NCBI GenBank assembly: GCA_964236735.1
Contig: CAXSFM010000004.1
Location: 62,001-126,000, forward strand
Length of the DNA: 64,000 bases
Direction of reading: 5' to 3'
DNA from: JAIVJG01 sp964236735
Lineage (GTDB): Bacteria; Acidobacteriota; Blastocatellia; Pyrinomonadales; Pyrinomonadaceae
Shown here: positions 54,447 through 64,000 of the stretch, piece after piece
Layout: the number at the start of each line of letters is the position of its first letter
How positions within the stretch are numbered: position 1 is the first letter of the stretch
Notes under the pieces: model-generated
What the model was told of the DNA's origin: nothing
Databases searched by the model: none
Seen by the model: only the letters and a program-made list of their open reading frames with translations
Translations under genes and position numbers: made by a program

Positions 54447-54462
54447 GGTAAGCGGTTTACTG
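54447..54462. promoter_or_regulatory. Candidate LacI-family operator upstream of the rhamnose operon
   Basis: GGTAAGCGGTTTACTG matches 13 of 16 positions of the GH2-upstream site, with the same central GCGG. It lies 114 nt before the operon start. Confidence 0.45.
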
Positions 54463-54483
54463 GATATTGCGCGCCGGTAACAA

Positions 54484-54496
54484 TTAAGCTGTAAAC
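54484..54496. promoter_or_regulatory. Weaker second operator-like site before the rhamnose operon
   Basis: TTAAGCTGTAAAC differs from the GH2-upstream core TTAAGCGGTTAAC at two of 13 positions, but it loses the central CG. It lies 37 nt downstream of the better site. Confidence 0.25.
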
Positions 54497-54575
54497 GCAT
54501 GTCGCCGGATGCAACTGGTGAGCACAAATCTAACGGTGCGGGATGAGTGCGACTTTAGTCACTTAAGGAGATTGA

Positions 54576-56774
<2,199 letters not shown>

Positions 56775-56827
56775 TTTCGCAGGACGAGTTGATGAAGTAA
56801 TGAAGCGGCACTTATCGCGGAGGATTC

Positions 56828-58129
56828 ATGGCTGATAATTTCGAGATTGACGACGCGCTGATCGCCGGGCAAAACCGCAAGGCGATGCCGTCAGTCGTGG
56901 AAGACTACGAGCATCTCGCCAGACAGTTGCGGCGCAGGAACGTGGACATCGAAGACCTGACGGACAAGGCGGCGGCGTTCCGCGTCGCCGTGCCGTCGTG
57001 GGGCGTCGGCACGGGCGGCACACGGTTCGCGCGCTACCCCGGCACGGGCGAGCCGCGCGGCATCCACGAGAAACTCGAAGACTGCGCCACCATTTACAAA
57101 CTCGTCCGCACGACGCCCGGCGTCTCTCTGCACATCCCGTGGGACAAGCCCGACGACGCAGGCGAGTTGCTTGCGTTCGCCAGAGCGCGCGGATTGCATT
57201 TCGACGCGATGAACTCGAACACTTTTCAGGATCAACCCGGACAGAAACTTTCATACAAGTTCGGCAGCCTCACCAACCCCGATGCAGCCGTGCGCCGTCA
57301 AGCAGTGGAGCACAACATCGAATGTATTGAGCTGGGGCGGCAACTCGGCTCGAAAGCCCATACGGTCTGGATCGGCGACGGCGGGAATTTCGCGGGGCAG
57401 CAGCACTTTCGCCAGACGCTCGAACGCTATCTCGAAAGTATGCGCGACATTTACGCAGCCTTGCCCGCTGACTGGCGACTCTTCATCGAACACAAGTTTT
57501 ACGAGCCGGCGTTTTACTCGACGGTGATCAACGATTGGGGTGTCAGTTACTACTGCGCGCGCGAGTTGGGGCCGCAGGCGTGTTGTCTGGTTGACCTCGG
57601 CCATCACGCGCCCAACGTCAATATCGAGATGATCGTCGCGCGCCTCATCCAGTTCGGCAAACTCGCGGGCTTCCATTTCAACGACAGCAAGTATGGCGAT
57701 GATGATCTGGACTCCGGCTCGATCAAGCCGTTCCAACTCTTCCTCATCTTCAACGAGTTAGTATCAGCCGAACTCGAAGGCGTGCCGGACTTCGCGCCCG
57801 CCTACATGCTCGACCAGTCGCACAACGTCACCGACCCGATTGAATCCCTGATGTTGAGCGCGGCTGAAGTCTCGCGCGCCTACGTGCAGGCGCACCTCGT
57901 TGACCGCGAGGCTCTGGCCGCCGCGCAAGCGCAATGCGATCCGCTCGTGGCGCTCAACGCTTTGAAGCAGGCGTTCACGACCGATGTCTCGCCCATTCTC
58001 GCGCTCGCGCGTGAGCGTGCGGGCGGAGCGATTGACCCGCTCGCGACGTATCGCGCCAGCGGCTATCGTCAACACAAGGCCGAGGAACGTCCGGCACAGA
58101 AAGGCGCTGCCGCTTCCGGCATCGTTTGA
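56828..58129 (+). CDS. rhaI: L-rhamnose isomerase (RhaI type)
   Basis: This 433-residue TIM-barrel isomerase converts L-rhamnose to L-rhamnulose. It is of the Pseudomonas/Rhizobium RhaI type rather than E. coli RhaA. Metal and substrate residues are in WIGDGGNFAGQQHF, LFIEHKFYEPAFYS (metal Glu), LVDLGHHAPNVNIE (metal Asp/His) and FHFNDSKYGDDDL. It lies between the aldolase fusion and the kinase, and overlaps the possible TTG start of the kinase by 4 nt. Confidence 0.94.
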   Translation: MADNFEIDDALIAGQNRKAMPSVVEDYEHLARQLRRRNVDIEDLTDKAAAFRVAVPSWGVGTGGTRFARYPGTGEPRGIHEKLEDCATIYKLVRTTPGVSLHIPWDKPDDAGELLAFARARGLHFDAMNSNTFQDQPGQKLSYKFGSLTNPDAAVRRQAVEHNIECIELGRQLGSKAHTVWIGDGGNFAGQQHFRQTLERYLESMRDIYAALPADWRLFIEHKFYEPAFYSTVINDWGVSYYCARELGPQACCLVDLGHHAPNVNIEMIVARLIQFGKLAGFHFNDSKYGDDDLDSGSIKPFQLFLIFNELVSAELEGVPDFAPAYMLDQSHNVTDPIESLMLSAAEVSRAYVQAHLVDREALAAAQAQCDPLVALNALKQAFTTDVSPILALARERAGGAIDPLATYRASGYRQHKAEERPAQKGAAASGIV

Positions 58130-58146
58130 TCAATTCTGCAATTCGT

Positions 58147-59634
58147 ATGAACGACGCGCTCTACATCGCGGTTGATCTCGGTGCGGGCAGCGGGCGCGTG
58201 TTTCTCGCCGGCGTGTCGGCGGGCGAGTTGCTGCTCGAAGAGGTGCGACGCTTTCACTATCCGGCGCGCGAGTTGGCAGGTCATCTGCGCTGGAACATCT
58301 CTGAAATATTCGACGAGATCAAAGCCGGCTTGCGTTGTGCCGGTGAGCGCGCACGTACTTTGGGGCGGCCTGTCCACAGCATCGGAGTTGATAGCTGGGG
58401 CGTTGATTACGGGTTGCTTGATGAGAGTGACGCGCTGCTCGAAGAGCCTATCTGCTACAGAGACGAACGGACGCAGGGCACGCTGGCTGAAGTCACTGCG
58501 CGCGTGCCCCGGTCTGAGATATTCGCTCGCACCGGCATCCAGTTTCTCGTCTTCAACACGCTGCTCCAACTCTACGCCCACATGCGAGAAGGCATTCCCG
58601 AAACAGCCTCGCGGTTGCTGATGATCCCCGACCTCGTCAACTTCTTTCTGACGGGGCGTGCCGTCACCGAATACACGAACGCCACCACGACACAGATGGT
58701 CAACGCGCGGACGGGCATCTGGGATAGTGAACTGCTTGAACAACTGAACCTGCCCGCGCATCTCCTGGCGGAGATCGTGCCTGCGGGCGCAGACCTCGCG
58801 CCGCTCACTCCCGCGCTCGCCGACGAACTGCAACTGGAAGGCGTGCGCGTCGTTGCTCCCGCGACGCACGATACAGGCAGCGCGGTCGCCGGCGCGCCGC
58901 TCGCGGACGGGTGGGCTTACATCTCGTCCGGCACTTGGTCGCTGGTCGGCGTCGAGCGCGACGGCGTGCTCATCAACGAAGAAGTCGCGCGCCACAACTT
59001 CACCAACGAAGGCGGCGCGTGCGGGACGATTCGTTTCCTGAAGAACGTGATGGGATTGTGGGTGCTGGAATCTTGCCGGCGCGAGTGGCAACAGTGCGGA
59101 CTCGACGTTGAGTATGACCAACTCCTGCCGCAGGTCGCGATGTTGGAAGAGACTCCGTCGTTCATTTTTCCCGACGACCCGCGTCTCTTCAATCCGACGG
59201 ACATGCTCGCGGCAGTAACGGCGCAACTCGGAGAGATGGGGCAGCGCGTCCCTAACGATCCGCCCGCCATGACGAGGATGATTCTTGACTCGCTCGCGTT
59301 TCGCTATGCGTCAATTCTACGCACGATTGAGTCTTTGACGGGGCGGAAGATCGCCGGCGTGCAGATCGTCGGCGGGGGCGGCCAGAACGATTATCTCAAT
59401 CAGGCGACCGCCAACGCCACGGGGTTGCCGGTACTCGCCGGACACGTCGAAGCGACGGTCACGGGCAATGTGTTGGTGCAGGCGGTAACGGCAGGCCGCT
59501 TTGCGTCGCTCGCGGAGGCGCGCGCTCACGTAGCGCAGAACGTGCGGCTGAAAGAATTCACTCCGGCACGTTCGGCTGCATGGACGGAAGCGGCGGGGCG
59601 ATATGCGAGCGTCGAGGCGCGTTATGTGAACTGA
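58147..59634 (+). CDS. rhaB: Rhamnulokinase
   Basis: This 495-residue FGGY-family kinase phosphorylates rhamnulose to rhamnulose-1-phosphate. Visible motifs are ALYIAVDLGAGSGRVFL (ATP-binding start), IGVDSWGVDYGLLD (catalytic Asp region), ATHDTGSAVAGAPL, YISSGTWSLVGVE and QIVGGGGQNDYLNQATA. I prefer the ATG at 58147; a TTG at 58126, sharing TTGA with the isomerase stop, would add seven residues and is the overlap style used elsewhere in this window. It is the third gene of the rhamnose operon. Confidence 0.92.
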   Translation: MNDALYIAVDLGAGSGRVFLAGVSAGELLLEEVRRFHYPARELAGHLRWNISEIFDEIKAGLRCAGERARTLGRPVHSIGVDSWGVDYGLLDESDALLEEPICYRDERTQGTLAEVTARVPRSEIFARTGIQFLVFNTLLQLYAHMREGIPETASRLLMIPDLVNFFLTGRAVTEYTNATTTQMVNARTGIWDSELLEQLNLPAHLLAEIVPAGADLAPLTPALADELQLEGVRVVAPATHDTGSAVAGAPLADGWAYISSGTWSLVGVERDGVLINEEVARHNFTNEGGACGTIRFLKNVMGLWVLESCRREWQQCGLDVEYDQLLPQVAMLEETPSFIFPDDPRLFNPTDMLAAVTAQLGEMGQRVPNDPPAMTRMILDSLAFRYASILRTIESLTGRKIAGVQIVGGGGQNDYLNQATANATGLPVLAGHVEATVTGNVLVQAVTAGRFASLAEARAHVAQNVRLKEFTPARSAAWTEAAGRYASVEARYVN

Positions 59635-59697
59635 AGTTGATGTGTGATCTTGCGTGTAAGTTATTTTCAGAGCGCGCACGACGAGCGGGAGCGAAAG

Positions 59698-60423
59698 TTG
59701 CGAGTCTCTTTATTTATCACCTGTTTGATTGACCAGTTGTGGCCAGCCATCGGCACGAGCACGGTCGAAGTGTTGCGCCGTGCCGGATGCGAAGTCGTCT
59801 TCGACGAACGGCAGACGTGCTGCGGCCAGCCCGCTTTCAATACCGGCTATCGCAACGACGCGCGCACGCTCGCCAAACGCTTCATCGAAATTTTTGAAGC
59901 GGATAAGACCGACGCCATCGTCAGTCCTTCCGGTTCATGCACGGCGATGGTGCATCACTTCCGGCAGTTGTTTGGGACGGATGAAGGTTGGCGTAATCGC
60001 GCGGAAGCCGTCGCGGCGCGCACCTACGAGTTTAGCTCTTTCCTGGTTGACGTGTTGGGCGTGGATGATGTCGGGGCGCGCTTTCGCGGGCGCGTGACGT
60101 GGCACGATGCATGTCATGGGCTGCGCGATTTGAACGTCCACGCCGCGCCGCGCCGTTTAATCAAGAGCGTGCGCGAGGTGGACTTTGTCGAACTGCCGAA
60201 CGCGGACTCCTGCTGCGGCTTCGGCGGCACATTTTCCGTCAAGTACCCGGAGATTTCCGTGGCGATTCTCGACAACAAAATCGCGGCGATTGAGGGAGCG
60301 GACGTGCGCGCGGTGGTGTCGGGCGACGCGAGTTGTCTGATGCAAATCAATGGACGTTTGACTCGCAACAAATCAAAGGTGCGCGCCATGCATCTCGCTG
60401 AACTGCTCGCCGCACAGGAAGAA

Positions 60424-60429
<6 letters not shown>
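59698..60429 (+). CDS. lutA: Lactate oxidation complex subunit LutA
   Basis: LutA is one of three subunits that oxidise L-lactate to pyruvate. The 243-residue protein has two CCG-type segments of the family: RQTCCGQPAFNTGYRND and DSCCGFGGTFSVKYPE, with THDACHGLRDL-like HDACHGLRD in the middle. The TTG start follows GGGAG at six bases. It begins 63 nt after rhaB, and its stop codon is inside the heptamer palindrome that separates it from lutB. In this operon it consumes the lactate made by the aldolase/dehydrogenase fusion. Confidence 0.92.
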
Positions 60430-60566
<137 letters not shown>

Positions 60567-60576
60567 TTTTTTGAGT

Positions 60577-62049
60577 ATGAATCAGCCAACAGCAGAGACT
60601 TTCGATTCAAATGCGCGCGCCGCGCTGGCCGATCCGCAGTTGCGCGGAGCCTTGCGGAATCTGACGAACACATTCGGCGAGCGGCGCAAAGTCGCCATCA
60701 CGACGGTTGACGACTGGGAAGGTTTGCGCGAGCGCGCACGCGCCATCAAAGACGAAACGCTCGCGCACCTCGACAAGTACCTGACGGACTTCGCCGATAA
60801 CGCCGCGCGTGAGGGCGCGCAGATACACTGGGCGCGTGATGCCGCCGAGACGTGCGCCATCGTCATTAAGTTATTGCAAGAGCGCGAGGCCACGCGCGTC
60901 GTCAAGTCGAAGAGCATGGCGACCGAAGAGATTCATCTGAACACCGCGCTCGAAGCGGCGGGACTCGCGCCCGTCGAGACAGACCTCGGCGAATGGATTA
61001 TTCAACTCGCGCACGAGACGCCCTCGCACATCGTCGTCCCCGCGATACATAAATCGAAGGGGCAGATTGCGGAACTGTTCACGGCCAAGTTGGGGATTGA
61101 GCCGACGGACGACGTGGCGGTGTTGACCGGCGCGGCGCGGCGCATCCTGCGTCAACGCTTCGCCGACGCCGACGCGGGCATCAGCGGCGTTAACTTCGGA
61201 GTGGCCGAGACCGGCACTTTCCTCATTCTGGAAAACGAAGGCAACGCGCGCCTGACCACGAGCCTGCCGAAGATGCACATCGCGGTGATGGGCATCGAGA
61301 AAATCATTCCGCGCCTCGCCGACCTCGACGTGTTTCTCAAACTCCTGCCGCGCTCAGGCACGGGGCAGCGTCTGACCACTTATCAATCGCTCATCACCGG
61401 CGTCAAGCGCAACGCAGCGGACGAAGGGCCGGAGGAAGTCCACGTCATTCTCATGGACAACGGTCGCTCGCGGATGCTCGGTCATCCGGTGACGCGGCAG
61501 TCGCTGGCGTGCATCCGTTGCGGCGCGTGTCTCAACGCCTGTCCCGTCTATCAACAGATCGGCGGACACGCCTACGGCTCCGTCTATCCCGGCCCCATCG
61601 GCGCGGTGCTCACGCCACAGTTAATCGGCATCGGCAAGGCCGCGCAACTGCCATACGCATCGAGTTTGTGCGGCGCGTGCCGCGAGGTGTGCCCGGTCAA
61701 GATAGACATCCCGGAGTTGTTGCTGCACCTGCGCGCGGAAGTGGCGGAGGGGACAATCGAAGGCACGGCGACGCAGCACGGGCCGGTGCGACGCAAGCTG
61801 GCGGAGCGTCTGATCTTTCGCCTGTACACGTTCGCGTGGTCGCGCCCCGCGCTCTACATGTGGAGCGCGCGTATCATGCGCGTGCTGCAAAAACCGGCGG
61901 TGCGCGATGGACGCATCGGGAAGGCGAACGGCCTGATCGCCAGACTCGTGCCGCCGCTCGGCGCGTGGACGGCGTGGCGCGACGCGCGACCGTTTGCGCC
62001 GCGCACTTTTCGTGAGCAGTGGCGCGACGATCTATCCGGCAAGAAGTGA
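60577..62049 (+). CDS. lutB: Lactate oxidation iron-sulfur subunit LutB
   Basis: This 490-residue subunit has an N-terminal LUD domain (VAETGTFLILENEGNARLT) and two 4Fe-4S sites near the C-terminus, CIRCGACLNACPVYQQ and CGACREVCPVKID, plus the C-terminal helical part of the family. I start at ATG 60577; a TTG at 60571 is in frame just before it. The gene follows the palindrome directly, and lutC follows after 19 nt. Together LutA, B and C move electrons from lactate to the respiratory chain. Confidence 0.93.
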   Translation: MNQPTAETFDSNARAALADPQLRGALRNLTNTFGERRKVAITTVDDWEGLRERARAIKDETLAHLDKYLTDFADNAAREGAQIHWARDAAETCAIVIKLLQEREATRVVKSKSMATEEIHLNTALEAAGLAPVETDLGEWIIQLAHETPSHIVVPAIHKSKGQIAELFTAKLGIEPTDDVAVLTGAARRILRQRFADADAGISGVNFGVAETGTFLILENEGNARLTTSLPKMHIAVMGIEKIIPRLADLDVFLKLLPRSGTGQRLTTYQSLITGVKRNAADEGPEEVHVILMDNGRSRMLGHPVTRQSLACIRCGACLNACPVYQQIGGHAYGSVYPGPIGAVLTPQLIGIGKAAQLPYASSLCGACREVCPVKIDIPELLLHLRAEVAEGTIEGTATQHGPVRRKLAERLIFRLYTFAWSRPALYMWSARIMRVLQKPAVRDGRIGKANGLIARLVPPLGAWTAWRDARPFAPRTFREQWRDDLSGKK

Positions 62050-62068
62050 ACGGCGCGAGGTTGAGAGT

Positions 62069-62786
62069 TTGACCGCAAGCAAGCAACACAACGACGAGGC
62101 ACGTCGAGATATACTGGGTGCGATTCGCCGGCACTTGAAGGCGAGCGCGCCGTTCGATGCCGTGCGCGCCGAACACCAACATCATGCACAAGCGGAGAGC
62201 GGCGCACAGTCTCATCTCGCACAGGCAGCGGTCACACGCGAGCCGCTGGCCGCGCCCGTGCAACGCTTTCACGACGCGCTCGTGGCGGTCGGCGGACACT
62301 GCGTCATCGTGCGTGACGAAAGCGAAGCGGCGAACGCGCTGCGGCAGATCATCGAGTCGAAGCGCGCGCAACGCATTGCCGTCTCAGACTCGACGCTGGT
62401 GCGAGAGTTATGCGCGCAGATACAAACGGACGGCGTGACATTCGCGCAGATTGATCCGCCCGCGTTGTTCGATTGCGACCTCGGCATCACGGGCGCGCAG
62501 TTGGGTGTGGCGGAGACGGGCACGCTGGTGTTGGAATCCGACCGCGAGCGGCATCGCCTGTCGTCGCTCGTGCCGCCGGTGCATGTCGCCATCATCGCCG
62601 CCGAACATATTCGTCAGACGTTGGGCGAGGCGTTGCAAGCGATCAACGAAAAAGGTCAAGCCGGTTTGAGCCGTGCGGTCACGTTCATCACGGGGCCGTC
62701 GCGCACTTCCGACATCGAGTTGACGCTGGCGATTGGCGTCCACGGGCCGGGCGAGTTACACGTCATCATTATTGAGGGTGGAGATC

Positions 62787-62794
<8 letters not shown>
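62069..62794 (+). CDS. lutC: Lactate oxidation subunit LutC
   Basis: This 241-residue LUD-domain protein has RRDILGAIRRHLKAS at the start, VSDSTLVRELCAQ, the LUD motif LGVAETGTLVLESDRERH and the closing ELTLAIGVHGPGELHVI. I start at TTG 62069, preceded by GAGG at nine bases; the longer frame would extend into lutB. Its stop overlaps the ABC transporter start by 8 nt, so import and catabolism are translationally linked. Confidence 0.9.

Positions 62795-64000
<1,206 letters not shown>

Larger units (their letters stand above)
54242..54575. other. Promoter region of the rhamnose operon
   Basis: These 334 bases hold no gene. They carry an operator-like site at 54447-54462, a weaker related site at 54484-54496, and the ribosome site AAGGAG just before 54576. 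Confidence 0.6.

Overview
The window looks like chromosomal DNA of a GC-rich Gram-negative heterotroph. I infer Acidobacteriota, probably class Blastocatellia. The reasons are an Oar-like TonB-dependent receptor with an N-terminal carboxypeptidase-like domain, a secreted TPR-CHAT protein divergent from an ECF sigma/anti-sigma pair, lone secreted proteins of unknown type, and many intergenic hairpin repeats. This placement rests on gene style, not on a marker gene; I saw no rRNA or tRNA.

Region 1 (1-11.2 kb) is a purine-catabolism operon read left to right: the three xanthine dehydrogenase subunits (the first cut by the window edge), allantoinase, allantoicase, OHCU decarboxylase, 5-hydroxyisourate hydrolase and a PuuD-type membrane urate oxidase lacking the usual cytochrome c tail. 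Most junctions overlap by 4 nt. Together they take xanthine to urate, allantoin, allantoate and ureidoglycolate plus urea. A secreted unknown, an AT-rich probable newcomer (8887-9711) and a citrate-lyase-like aldolase follow. Region 2 (11.4-16.7 kb, minus strand) holds an inactive/active M16 peptidase pair and the NAD salvage genes pncB and pncA. Region 3 (16.9-21.9 kb) is a small defence-like island: a single-chain type IIG restriction-modification enzyme, several small unknown genes and an HNH nuclease. Region 4 (21.9-32.9 kb) is housekeeping and envelope signalling: a PhoB/PhoR-type pair, two secreted unknowns, an anti-sigma/sigma pair and a large TPR-CHAT protease-like protein.

Region 5 (32.9-64 kb) is a pectin/rhamnogalacturonan and rhamnose locus. 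It carries a GH88 unsaturated uronyl hydrolase, an SDR, an old-yellow-enzyme-like oxidoreductase, an AraC regulator, the TonB receptor, an oligogalacturonate lyase, two Gfo/Idh/MocA dehydrogenases, a DMT-type transporter, a GH2 enzyme, a LacI regulator, a LarA-type racemase and a secreted GH43. Then comes a rhamnose operon (aldolase/dehydrogenase fusion, isomerase, kinase), lutABC, and an RbsA-like sugar ABC ATPase cut by the window end. The logic is continuous: pectin fragments are bound and cut outside the cell, uronates and rhamnose enter, rhamnose becomes DHAP plus lactaldehyde, lactaldehyde becomes lactate, and LutABC oxidises lactate to pyruvate. A shared operator-like sequence (TAASCGKTTWACT) precedes the TonB receptor, the GH2 gene and the rhamnose operon, and a LacI-family gene lies between them.

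The strongest signal outside genes is a set of intergenic palindromes. Four are built from 7-bp tandem repeats in inverted orientation, with a different heptamer at different loci, and two of them contain the stop codon of the gene before them. Three other loci share GTCAGTACC/GGTACTGAC ends.
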